A DNA stretch of 64,000 nucleotides from Granulicella mallensis. GTDB lineage: Bacteria; Acidobacteriota; Terriglobia; Terriglobales; Acidobacteriaceae. The stretch spans positions 124,001 through 188,000 of the forward strand of contig NZ_JACHIO010000002.1 of assembly GCF_014203225.1 (NCBI RefSeq), written 5' to 3'. Of the stretch, positions 15,991-24,255 are shown piece after piece. Under the pieces are notes generated by a model. It had not been told where the DNA came from. It did no database searches and worked only from the letters and a program-made list of their open reading frames with translations. The stretch's first letter is position 1. Every line of letters begins with the position of its first letter. Both the position numbers and the translations under genes were made by a program.

Positions 15991-18900
15991 GTGAAAGCTG
16001 GGTCTCAAACTCGTCTGTTGGCCATTCTGCTCGCGGTTGTTACACTCGCTGCGTTCGGGCTGTCGATTGCCAATTTGATGCAGGAGAGCTCCTACTCCGC
16101 GCCTACCGACGGTGTTCACTGGGCTGAAACAGAAGGTGGCCTGCGCGCCTACATCGTTCCCAGGGATACCCCGGCATACCGCGCGGGCATTCGTACCGGC
16201 GATGTGCTTACCGCTATTCGGCGCGGAGATATCCTCTCCGGGGGAAATGACGTCCCAACCCCCAAGGTTGCCTCCTTTGAACGGGAGATCGAACGCAGCG
16301 GCGTCTGGTCTCATGCAACATACTCCCTGCAGAGAAATACCGTCAGCAACGGCAGGCCGATGGTTCGGGAGATCCTTGCCGTCGTCTACCTCGAGCCGAC
16401 GGATCGGGCAGATCACTACGTGCTGCGATTGATCGCCCTGGTCTACCTGGCGATCGGACTTTATGTGCTCTTTCGGCGCTGGACAGCGCCGAAGTCGATG
16501 CACTTTTACGTCTTCTGCCTCGTCTCCTTCATCTTCTATGCCTTTCAGTACTCCGGAGTGCTGGATGGCCTGGATCAGGTCATCCTGTGGGCCAATATCC
16601 TGGCGATGGCTCTGCAGCCGGCCCTCTTTCTGCACTTTGCCGTCTCTTTCACGGGAGAGGGTTCCCGGCAGAAAACGTGGCGGTTTTTCTATTCCCTGCT
16701 CTATCTGCCTGGAGCAGCCCTGCTGGTGCTGCGCTTTCTTTCGTTCCATCTCTGGTCGAGCACCGGGCGCCTGCAGCACCGGCTGGATCAGATCGATTAC
16801 GCGTACCTCGCGGCCTATTACGTCATTGCCGCGCTCGTCTTCTGGATACGCTATCGGCGTGAGCAGCAGCCTCTCCAACGGCAACAACTGAAATGGCTCT
16901 CGCGCGGAACGCTGATGACAGTGTTTCCGTTCACCGCCTTTTACGTCATTCCGTTCCTGCTCGACGCAAACGTTCCTGGCGCACTGACGAAGGTAGCGCT
17001 ACTGTCGATCCTTCTGCTGCCGCTGACATTTAGTTGGGCGATTGTGCGTTACCGCCTGATGGACGTCGACCTGATCTTCAAGCGCGGCGTCACGTACACG
17101 CTGGCGACAGCAGCCCTGGTTGGGCTTTATTTCGGCGTTGTTGGGCTCACAGCCAAGATGGCATCGGCCATGGCGGCTGACCGGCTACCGCCGGGCCTTC
17201 GCGAATGGGGCCTTGTGGCCGCCATCATCGCGGCAGCACTCCTCTTCGATCCCTTGAAGCGTGCCATTCAGGCACGCGTGGACCGTGTCTTCGACCAGAA
17301 GCGTCTCGACTACCGCGAAACGCTGGTGGAGTTTGGCCGCGAGCTGAACGCCCAGACGGATCTTGGCGCTCTGGTCGGCTCTATCGTCGAGCGCCTGCCC
17401 CAGACGTTGCTGCTGACGAGAGTCGCCGTATTCCTGGCCGACGATGAACTGCCCGGACAGCGTACGCACTTCAAGCTGATCGCTTCGCACGGCCTGTCCA
17501 AGGCGATCAGCGACACCAGTGACCGCTTCGATCTTGGCTTCCTGGACTTCGACCGCCGCGATGCCGATAACCACATCTTCTTTGAGAGCCCTCAGGCAGC
17601 GCTTCGACTGCCCGAGCCTCAACGACAGACCGTGGCAACGCTCGATCTCAACTACTACGTTCCCTGTCGCGTAGCCAGGCACGAGGGCGGTGGTCTCAGC
17701 ACCATTGCAGTACTCGGACTGGGCCGCACGGGCGAAGGCGACTTCCTCTCCAGCGAAGACGTCGAGCTGCTCGAATCGCTGGCCAGCTACATCGGTATTG
17801 CTATCCAGAACGCGCAGCTTTATCGCCGCCTGGAACAGAAGATCTTCGACTTCGAGCGGCTGCGCGACTTCAACGAGAACATCGTCGAGTCGATCAACAT
17901 CGGTGTGTTTGCGGTCGATCTCGAGGACCGGATTGAGAGCTGGAACGCGCAGATGGAGGTCATGTACGCCACGCCGCGCGCCGAAGCCCTGCGCCGCCCG
18001 TTGAACGAAGTCTTCCCTGTCGAGTTCCTGCAGGAGTTCGACCGCCTGCGCGCCGAGCAGGGCCTCTGTACGCTCTACAAGTTTCGGCTCCCAACGCCGA
18101 CGGGCGAGTCCCGCACGGCAAACATCACCATCGCGCCACTGCTCAATCGCGACTTCCGCGCGGTGGGCCGCATCATCATCATCGATGACATCACCGACTC
18201 CATCAACATGGAGAAGCAGCTCACGCAGTCGGAGAAGCTGTCTTCCATCGGCCTGCTGGCTGCCGGCGTTGCGCACGAAGTCAACACACCTCTGGCCGTG
18301 ATCTCCAGCTATACCCAGATGCTCGGCAAGCAGCTTCGCGGTGACGAAGCCAACCATGCGCGCCTGCAGCCTGTACTCGAAAAGATCACGCAGCAAACCT
18401 TCCGTGCCTCAGAGATCGTGAATGGCCTGCTGAACTTTGCCCGCATGGGGACCGTCGACTTTGCGCGGGTAGATGTCAATGCGATGCTGCGCGATACAGC
18501 TCTGTTGTTAGAGCACCAGTTGCGCTCCGGCCGCGTCGCCGTGGAGATGCACCTGGACCCACAACTGCCGGCGATCTCCGGCAACCTGGGCAAGCTGCAG
18601 CAGGTTGCGGTCAATATGATGATGAATGCCAAGGACGCCCTGCAGGACAAGGGCTCGGGACGTATCAAGATTTCGACCTCGCAAACGTCAGATAGTGTAG
18701 AGATCCTCTTCGAGGACGACGGCCCAGGAATGCCGCCGGAGGTACTGCGCAAGATCTACGATCCGTTCTTCACCACCAAGAGCAATCCGAAAGAAGGCCA
18801 GCGCAAAGGCACGGGGCTTGGGCTCGCAGTGACCTATGGCATCGTGCAGGAGCATGGCGGAACGATCGAGGCGAGCAGCACAGTCGGCGAGGGCACGGCC

Positions 18901-18996
18901 TTCAGACTATTGTTCCCCGCTATCGAAAATGTGCGTCCGCGTCCCAGTGACTCCAGTACCGCGGCTGGTTTGGAAGGAAAGGTAGTACATGTCTAA
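15991..18996 (+). CDS. membrane histidine kinase with PDZ-like, GAF and PAS domains
   Basis: This 1001-residue sensor kinase starts at GTG 15991. In order: a transmembrane helix (8-30); an extracytoplasmic PDZ-like stretch (about 45-125) with DTPAYRAGIRTGDVLTAI; about seven to nine further hydrophobic helices (130-410); a GAF domain (about 445-605); a PAS domain (about 620-740, NIVESINIGVFAVDLEDRIE); HisKA with phosphoacceptor His762 in GVAHEVNTPLAV; and an ATPase domain with N box MMMNAKDAL, G1 DDGPGMPP and G2 GTGLGLAVTYG. It overlaps the NtrC-type regulator by 8 bases, so the two are a cognate pair. The HxxNTPL H-box form resembles NtrB-like kinases. The signal may be a peptide or lipid sensed through the PDZ-like and membrane parts (inference). 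Confidence 0.92.
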   Translation: MKAGSQTRLLAILLAVVTLAAFGLSIANLMQESSYSAPTDGVHWAETEGGLRAYIVPRDTPAYRAGIRTGDVLTAIRRGDILSGGNDVPTPKVASFEREIERSGVWSHATYSLQRNTVSNGRPMVREILAVVYLEPTDRADHYVLRLIALVYLAIGLYVLFRRWTAPKSMHFYVFCLVSFIFYAFQYSGVLDGLDQVILWANILAMALQPALFLHFAVSFTGEGSRQKTWRFFYSLLYLPGAALLVLRFLSFHLWSSTGRLQHRLDQIDYAYLAAYYVIAALVFWIRYRREQQPLQRQQLKWLSRGTLMTVFPFTAFYVIPFLLDANVPGALTKVALLSILLLPLTFSWAIVRYRLMDVDLIFKRGVTYTLATAALVGLYFGVVGLTAKMASAMAADRLPPGLREWGLVAAIIAAALLFDPLKRAIQARVDRVFDQKRLDYRETLVEFGRELNAQTDLGALVGSIVERLPQTLLLTRVAVFLADDELPGQRTHFKLIASHGLSKAISDTSDRFDLGFLDFDRRDADNHIFFESPQAALRLPEPQRQTVATLDLNYYVPCRVARHEGGGLSTIAVLGLGRTGEGDFLSSEDVELLESLASYIGIAIQNAQLYRRLEQKIFDFERLRDFNENIVESINIGVFAVDLEDRIESWNAQMEVMYATPRAEALRRPLNEVFPVEFLQEFDRLRAEQGLCTLYKFRLPTPTGESRTANITIAPLLNRDFRAVGRIIIIDDITDSINMEKQLTQSEKLSSIGLLAAGVAHEVNTPLAVISSYTQMLGKQLRGDEANHARLQPVLEKITQQTFRASEIVNGLLNFARMGTVDFARVDVNAMLRDTALLLEHQLRSGRVAVEMHLDPQLPAISGNLGKLQQVAVNMMMNAKDALQDKGSGRIKISTSQTSDSVEILFEDDGPGMPPEVLRKIYDPFFTTKSNPKEGQRKGTGLGLAVTYGIVQEHGGTIEASSTVGEGTAFRLLFPAIENVRPRPSDSSTAAGLEGKVVHV

Positions 18997-20434
18997 TACC
19001 GCTGTTACAGAACGAAACGCACCCGATTCACCCCAGGCAGGAGGCAGTGCGCGTAGTCAGCGGATCCTCATCATCGACGACGAAGCCGGTATTCGTGACT
19101 CCCTCGAAACCCTGCTGGTGCTGGAAGACTTTACGGTTGAGATGGCCGTGGATGGATCTTCAGGGCTCGATCTCCTGGCGCGTCACCACTACGATTTATT
19201 GCTGCTGGATTTAGCCCTGCCGGGCGATAGCGGCATCGACCTGCTGCCACGCATCAAGTCTCTCGTGCCGGATCTTCCGGTCATCATGATTACGGCCTAT
19301 GGCACCGTTGGGAACGTCGTGGATGCCATCCGCGCCGGCGCTGCCAACTTCGTCCAGAAGCCCTGGGATAATGAAAAGCTGCTGGCCGACATTCGTGCGG
19401 CGATCGGCCGCAACCTCGCCGAGCAGGAGGTCGTGCAACTCAAGCGCACGCTGAAGCAGCGTTACTCCTTCCACAATATCGTCGGCAAAAGCGACGTCAT
19501 GTTGCGGCTCTTCGACATGGTGGCGCAGGTAGCTCCCAGTCGTTCGACCGTGCTGATCCAGGGCGAAAGCGGCACCGGCAAGGAACTCATAGCCAAAGCC
19601 ATCCATGCGAACTCGCCCCGCCGCGACCACGCCTTCATCCCTGTCAACACGGGCTCAGTACCGTCGGATCTTCTTGAGTCGACCCTGTTCGGTCATGAGC
19701 GTGGTGCGTTTACTTCTGCAGTAGCCGCGAAGAAGGGCCTCTTCGAAGTCGCCGATGGGGGAACGCTCTTCCTCGATGAGATCGGCACCATGAGCATGGA
19801 CATGCAGGCCAAGCTGCTGCGCGTGCTCCAGGATCGCCGCTTCATGCATCTTGGCGGAACGCACGAGATCCAGGTGGATGTCCGCATCGTCGCCGCCACC
19901 AACGTGAATCTCCAGAACGCTGTCAAAGAAGGGCGCTTCCGCGAAGACCTCTTCTACCGCCTGAATGTCATCTGCCTCGAACTGCCGCCGCTTCGCGCAC
20001 GGAAAGAAGATATTCCCTTGCTTGCGGCGCACTATCTAAAGTTCTACGCGGAAGAAAACGGTTTCCCGGCGCGCGTGCTTTCTCCGGAGGCGTTGCGCGT
20101 CATGATGGACTACGAGTGGCCCGGCAATGTACGCGAACTGGAGAATGCAATGGAGCGCGGCGTTGTACTCTCCAGCAGCACGGAGATCACACCCGAACTT
20201 CTGCCCGCACAACTCCGCGGGACCAGCTACTCGACGAGCCTGCTGGAACAGAAGCCTGATGCCTCCCTGTTCGATGTCATGGAAGAGATTGAACGGCGCA
20301 TCATCGCCGACCGTCTCGAGCGCTGCAACTGGAACCAGACGGAAGCAGCGGAGTACTTCCGGATTCCGCTCTCAACGCTGAACCAGAAGATCAAGCGGCT
20401 CAGCGTTGAGGTCAAGAAGCGCATCCGGGATTAA
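18989..20434 (+). CDS. sigma-54-dependent response regulator, NtrC family (GAFTSA variant)
   Basis: This 481-residue activator has a receiver domain (about 24-140; phosphoacceptor Asp74 in LLLLDLALPG), an AAA+ domain with Walker A GESGTGKELIAKAIH, Walker B GGTLFLDEIG and the sensor residues VRIVAATN, and a C-terminal Fis-type helix-turn-helix (WNQTEAAEYFRIPLSTLNQK). The sigma-54 contact loop reads GAFTSA (residues 239-244) instead of GAFTGA; the essential Phe and Thr are kept. Its start overlaps the kinase stop. Targets should be sigma-54 promoters, and none is obvious next to the operon. Confidence 0.94.
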   Translation: MSNTAVTERNAPDSPQAGGSARSQRILIIDDEAGIRDSLETLLVLEDFTVEMAVDGSSGLDLLARHHYDLLLLDLALPGDSGIDLLPRIKSLVPDLPVIMITAYGTVGNVVDAIRAGAANFVQKPWDNEKLLADIRAAIGRNLAEQEVVQLKRTLKQRYSFHNIVGKSDVMLRLFDMVAQVAPSRSTVLIQGESGTGKELIAKAIHANSPRRDHAFIPVNTGSVPSDLLESTLFGHERGAFTSAVAAKKGLFEVADGGTLFLDEIGTMSMDMQAKLLRVLQDRRFMHLGGTHEIQVDVRIVAATNVNLQNAVKEGRFREDLFYRLNVICLELPPLRARKEDIPLLAAHYLKFYAEENGFPARVLSPEALRVMMDYEWPGNVRELENAMERGVVLSSSTEITPELLPAQLRGTSYSTSLLEQKPDASLFDVMEEIERRIIADRLERCNWNQTEAAEYFRIPLSTLNQKIKRLSVEVKKRIRD

Positions 20435-20442
20435 AGTCACAT

Positions 20443-20553
20443 CTGACGAATTGAAGACATCTTTCTCTTTGCTGTTGTATTTGAGATAGGCCTAGGCTAA
20501 AGCCCGGGCCTATCTCAAATACAACAGCAAAAACGTAGTCGTCAATTCGTCAG
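20443..20553. repeat. nested inverted repeat between convergent genes
   Basis: Outer 12-bp arms (20443-20454 and 20542-20553) and inner 25-bp arms (20468-20492 and 20507-20531) are both perfect. The 14-nt tip contains another GGCT/AGCC pair. The tip GGCTAAAGCC shares the CTAAAG-type module with the palindromes near 56.8 kb. It separates the convergent NtrC and membrane-protein genes and could end transcription both ways, but its length suggests a mobile palindromic element. Confidence 0.7.
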
Positions 20554-20560
20554 GCACACC

Positions 20561-21559
20561 CTAAAGAGGAACCTGAAGCTGCGTCCGGCTACCGGTCGTT
20601 GCCTCCGCACGTTCCCCACGCCATCGAAGCGTCAGGAACCGCAGTGTGTGCCAGTTCAGCGGGAACTCCAACAGCACATGCAGCACGCTTAGAAAGGTCG
20701 ATACAACGAGACCTATACGGAAGTTCCACGCATAGATCGCGATCGATGCGGCATACAGCGTGAGTATCCCCACCCATCCTCGTCTCGAAGTCTTATGCCA
20801 CTGCAGCAGCTCGGTCTTCGCAAACCAGTTCAGATAGTGGTAGAGGTAGATGAACGCAAACAGCCTCAGCAAGCCTGCAACCACGGGATCGTTGAACAGC
20901 TTCGAGTTCAACAGCAGCGTGTGATGCAGATCGCCTGCGAGCTTCGCGTGGATCGCGGCGAAGCTTGCCGACTCAGCCCATAACCAAAAACCGCTGGGCG
21001 CGGAATAGTGCATCGGCAGGAAGAGCAGCAGTAGCGGAAAGGCGGCCAGCAGTCCAGGGTTGAGCCACTTCAATAGGGTCGTCCGCTTGTCCCGCAGCGC
21101 ACCGCTCACCATAAAGGCCAGGGTAAAGAAGAAGACATGTACCAGTGTCGGCACCATGGTGCTGATGAAATACACCCAGGTCCGCAGAACGAAGGACACA
21201 CCCACAGCGGCTAACGCAATCATCGCGATGAGATAAGCATTGCGGACCCATACCGTGAGGGAAAGTAGCAGGAGAACACCGACGATCCAGAAGGCGAAGT
21301 CAGCTCTCTTTGCAAGCCCCTCGACCAGCGCCAGGATCGACATGCCGATAGCCAGCAGTGCATAGACACGTGGCGAAACCAGGCCTTTGCCAAAGTAAAA
21401 CTGCTTTCCGCGCAGCCAGGCAATTTCAGTGAGGTAGTGGAAGGGTCCAAGAAAGGCGTACGAAAGGATAAGCACCTGTAGCGGAGCCACAGTCGCAGCT
21501 ACCACGCTTACCAGGAGAGCCATCAGATCTCCCCAGTCGGATCGCCGCAGACCTTGCAT
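20561..21559 (-). CDS. polytopic membrane protein of unknown function
   Basis: This 332-residue protein has about nine hydrophobic helices. It begins with a cytoplasmic MQGLRRSDWGDL and then VVAATVAPLQVLILSYAFLG. The stretch AFLGPFHYLTEIAWLRGKQF and the His-rich motifs GDLHHTLLL and LYHYLNWFAKTELLQWH sit at membrane edges and could bind metal or a cofactor. I do not recognise a named family. The His/Trp-rich pattern is reminiscent of membrane di-iron or carotenoid-cleaving proteins, but that is only a resemblance. It is convergent with the NtrC regulator and preceded on its own strand by cca. Confidence 0.7.
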   Translation of the reverse strand: MQGLRRSDWGDLMALLVSVVAATVAPLQVLILSYAFLGPFHYLTEIAWLRGKQFYFGKGLVSPRVYALLAIGMSILALVEGLAKRADFAFWIVGVLLLLSLTVWVRNAYLIAMIALAAVGVSFVLRTWVYFISTMVPTLVHVFFFTLAFMVSGALRDKRTTLLKWLNPGLLAAFPLLLLFLPMHYSAPSGFWLWAESASFAAIHAKLAGDLHHTLLLNSKLFNDPVVAGLLRLFAFIYLYHYLNWFAKTELLQWHKTSRRGWVGILTLYAASIAIYAWNFRIGLVVSTFLSVLHVLLEFPLNWHTLRFLTLRWRGERAEATTGSRTQLQVPL

Positions 21560-21615
21560 GAGTCCTCCACCTTGCGAGATGACTTCACGCCAGGGTGTGT
21601 CTCAATCAGTATCGA

Positions 21616-23439
21616 TTAGCGACGAGCCTTTGCGGGCGCCTTTTTCTTGGCAGGAGACTTAGGCTTGGCCTTCGCCGGAACCTTGGGCTTCGGAGCCGGC
21701 TTCAGGTTCTTCTTCGGAGCGGCTTTCTTTGCAGGCGCAGCCTTGACCGCTTTCTTCGCGGGAGTCGTGGCTGTCTTATGCTTAATGGCCTTTACCGCTG
21801 CCTTAGTAGCTTTTTTCGCGGGGGCTTTTACGGCCTTCTTGGCGGGAGCTGGCTTAGGAGCAGCCTTCTTGACTGCAGCCTTGGCTTCCACTTTCTTTCC
21901 AGCCACAGCCTTCTTCTCCGGAGCCTTGGCCGCAGGCTTGGCAGCCACTGGCTTAGGCGTCTCAGCCTTAGAAGCCGCAGCTTTTGCCGCAACCGGCTTT
22001 GCCTTCACCGGAGCGACTGCCGGTTCCTTGTGTGCGGCAGGTGCGGTCACGGATTCGACGTCGCTGGAATCCTCAGACTCGGCCACAACCTTCTTGCTCC
22101 GAGACTTGGGAACCTTCGCTTCCTTCTTCACAGCACGACGACGCAGATTTATCGGCGGCGGCGGTGCTGGGGGAGAATACGGCTCCAGATAGGCCCTGGC
22201 TGTCTCAGGGGTATCGAGCTTGCCGTCCATAATGGCAAAGAAAAGCTCGCCAATCAGGTCGTTATAGCCGGGCAGTTCGGGGGTGATGCGCATCTCCTGC
22301 ATCAACTGATACGGAATGCGTTGACGGGCTTGCGGCCATTCTTCAAAGAAGGCCTTGAAGCGTGCCTGAATAGCCGCGGTCTTGGAGCTATGAGCCAGCC
22401 ACAGGACTTGCTCGGGAACGGCGGACATCAACATCTTCCAGGCGTCGGAAGGAGCGGCAGCCGCCTTGCTCGTAAACTGTGTGGCAAAGTTCTTTGTTTC
22501 GCCCTCAAGTGCGGCGATCTGATTCACAAATCCTGGACGTGCAAAGCTCGCCTTGAGGTCCGCGACGTCCTTAGGTGCAAGCTTTGCGGTCAGCAGCGGA
22601 AAGTAGGCCGCGGAAGGATCAGGGTGGATGCCCATCGCTTCAAGCTGGCCCACCGTGTCGCGCAGCCGGTTCAACTCGGTCTCGTTGGCCTTTGCCGATG
22701 TCCATGCCGGGAACAGGAACTTGTTCCAGCCCTCGGACTCCAGACGGCGCAGCACCCGAAGCGGATCTTCCTCGTGGAAGATCTCTTCGGTCTCATAGCC
22801 GCGCTCAGCACTGCCCATGGCGGAGATGTAGCCTTCAGCCTTGCCCGTGTCGTAGCGCTGCTGGGTCTTCTCTTCCATGTGCCAACCCAGGCGTGCGCCA
22901 AAACGTGCCGCACGAATCATACGGGCAGGATCTTCGATGAACCCATAGTTGGACACCAGCCGCAGTTCGCGGTTGTCGATATCGGCAACGCCATTGAGCG
23001 GGTCCATCAGCAGGCCATAGGAACCCTCATTCAGCGAGATGGCCATGGCGTTCGCGGTAAAGTCGCGGCGGCGCAGGTCGTCGAGGATGGTCGCGGCCTT
23101 CACAACAGGTTTACCCGGCTTCGGATAGGTGACCGAAAGGGTTGAACCCACTTCCAGGCGAATGCCACCCGGAAACGTAAAGTAAAGCGCCTGCATGAGA
23201 TCGGACTCGCCGACCAGGACTGCGCCAGCATGCTGCAGGTCTTTCTTGAGCTTTAATGCATTTCCCTGAACTGTAACGTCAAGATCACGGATGGGTGAAC
23301 CGCTCGTAAGGTCGCGGACGGCCCCACCAACGAGAAAAACAGTCATGCCGTGCGCACGCGCGACATCACGAACCTTTGCCAGAGCCTGTTGTTGTGCGCC
23401 TGTCAGTCGGGTTTGCAGCAGATAGATGTAATCAGCCAT
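21616..23439 (-). CDS. CCA tRNA nucleotidyltransferase/poly(A) polymerase family with histone-H1-like tail
   Basis: This enzyme adds or repairs the CCA end of tRNAs or polyadenylates RNA. The 607-residue product has the class II nucleotidyltransferase head: FLVGGAVRDL (GG motif), PIRDLDVTVQG (metal-binding DxD), DDLRRRDFTANAMAI (motif B), DPLNGVADI and EDPARMIRAARFGARLGW. A helical body runs to about residue 440. The last 165 residues or so are an extended Lys/Ala/Pro-rich region (KKAVKAPAKKATKAAVKAIK and similar) like bacterial H1-type or AlgP proteins, which would bind nucleic acid. Family enzymes are usually about 400-450 residues, so the tail is an addition. Whether it is CCA-adding or poly(A) polymerase is undecided. 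Confidence 0.88.
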   Translation of the reverse strand: MADYIYLLQTRLTGAQQQALAKVRDVARAHGMTVFLVGGAVRDLTSGSPIRDLDVTVQGNALKLKKDLQHAGAVLVGESDLMQALYFTFPGGIRLEVGSTLSVTYPKPGKPVVKAATILDDLRRRDFTANAMAISLNEGSYGLLMDPLNGVADIDNRELRLVSNYGFIEDPARMIRAARFGARLGWHMEEKTQQRYDTGKAEGYISAMGSAERGYETEEIFHEEDPLRVLRRLESEGWNKFLFPAWTSAKANETELNRLRDTVGQLEAMGIHPDPSAAYFPLLTAKLAPKDVADLKASFARPGFVNQIAALEGETKNFATQFTSKAAAAPSDAWKMLMSAVPEQVLWLAHSSKTAAIQARFKAFFEEWPQARQRIPYQLMQEMRITPELPGYNDLIGELFFAIMDGKLDTPETARAYLEPYSPPAPPPPINLRRRAVKKEAKVPKSRSKKVVAESEDSSDVESVTAPAAHKEPAVAPVKAKPVAAKAAASKAETPKPVAAKPAAKAPEKKAVAGKKVEAKAAVKKAAPKPAPAKKAVKAPAKKATKAAVKAIKHKTATTPAKKAVKAAPAKKAAPKKNLKPAPKPKVPAKAKPKSPAKKKAPAKARR

Positions 23440-23718
23440 CGTTTTTTGCTCTTCGCTCCGGATGGTTCTGAGGCGCTTCTGAACCGTGGTGTAACTTGCG
23501 GCGAATCAACTATTTGGAGAGCGCTGAAGGCTCGACGCAAACCTAGATTCTACACGATGACTATTACTTTTACCAGTTTTTTGCACCATTTTTGCTACGG
23601 TTTCGCAGGACACCCTCCAGCTCCCCCCGGTGGAGGGCTCGCTTTACCCGAAATTTCACGATTTTGGCTGTTTATGACAGCCCTATGCGACAATCCGACA
23701 AACTGGCAATTCTGCCCT

Positions 23719-24228
23719 ATGGCAATCGCACAGAAGAAAACGGTGGTTCGTCAGTTCGACGGCTCTGTCACCTGGGGCTATCTGCCGCAGAACGGCTTTG
23801 TTTCTGGCGAAACGGTTGAGGTCCTCGACACCTCAGGACGCGTGATCCCCCTTGCGCTGAACCAGATCAAGACGATTGCTTATGTAAAGGATTTCAATCT
23901 TGAGGGTGGAACCGATCCGGAACAGATTGGGCGGCGCAGCTTTCTGAGCAGGCCGCGTGCCGAGGGTCTCTGGCTCAAGCTCGGGTTCCGGGACAACGAT
24001 TCTCTCGAAGGGCTGGCAAACTTCGATCTGGGTTTTATCGAGTCTCTTCTCGAAGATCGCGGGCTTACGGTCTCCCCGCCCGATGCACGGTCGAACACCC
24101 AGCGCCTCTTCGTTCCAAGAGCAGCCCTGATCTCGGTTCAGGTGTTGGGCTTTATCGGTGCCGCCTCCAAGCAGAAGACGGCAGCTCGCGTTGTAAGCAC
24201 GATCCAGACCGAGCTCTTCGGAGAGTAG
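23719..24228 (+). CDS. conserved hypothetical protein, 169 residues
   Basis: I cannot assign a function. From ATG 23719 the protein is soluble. The N-terminal half (VVRQFDGSVTWGYLPQNGF, LDTSGRVIPLALNQIKTIAY) looks like a small beta-barrel in which a strand is followed by a DG turn. The second half repeats the theme (KLGFRDNDSLEGLANF, PRAALISVQVLGFIG). Two internally similar barrel-like halves are plausible. The open frame reaches back to 23350 over the cca start, but that part has no support. It precedes lpxD by 27 bases on the same strand, yet lpxD may have its own leaderless start. Confidence 0.65.
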   Translation: MAIAQKKTVVRQFDGSVTWGYLPQNGFVSGETVEVLDTSGRVIPLALNQIKTIAYVKDFNLEGGTDPEQIGRRSFLSRPRAEGLWLKLGFRDNDSLEGLANFDLGFIESLLEDRGLTVSPPDARSNTQRLFVPRAALISVQVLGFIGAASKQKTAARVVSTIQTELFGE

Positions 24229-24242
24229 ATCCAAGCCTTCGA

Positions 24243-24248
24243 TACAAT
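24243..24248 (+). promoter_or_regulatory. candidate leaderless -10 box of lpxD
   Basis: TACAAT lies 7 bases (CGCGAAC) before the lpxD ATG and 14 bases after the previous stop codon. No Shine-Dalgarno is seen. Confidence 0.45.
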
Positions 24249-24255
24249 CGCGAAC

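Noticed and set aside
17185-18396. 403-codon minus-strand frame inside the kinase gene
   Set aside because: Antisense to the GAF, PAS and HisKA coding region, which is clearly real.
21616-22150. Repetitive AAG/GCC-rich DNA as a CRISPR or satellite
   Set aside because: The repeats are codon-level (Lys, Ala, Pro) within the open CCA-enzyme frame; units are irregular and there are no spacers.
21595-23145. 516-codon plus-strand frame inside cca
   Set aside because: Leu/Arg/Ser-rich antisense translation of the Lys/Ala tail and catalytic core; no domain.
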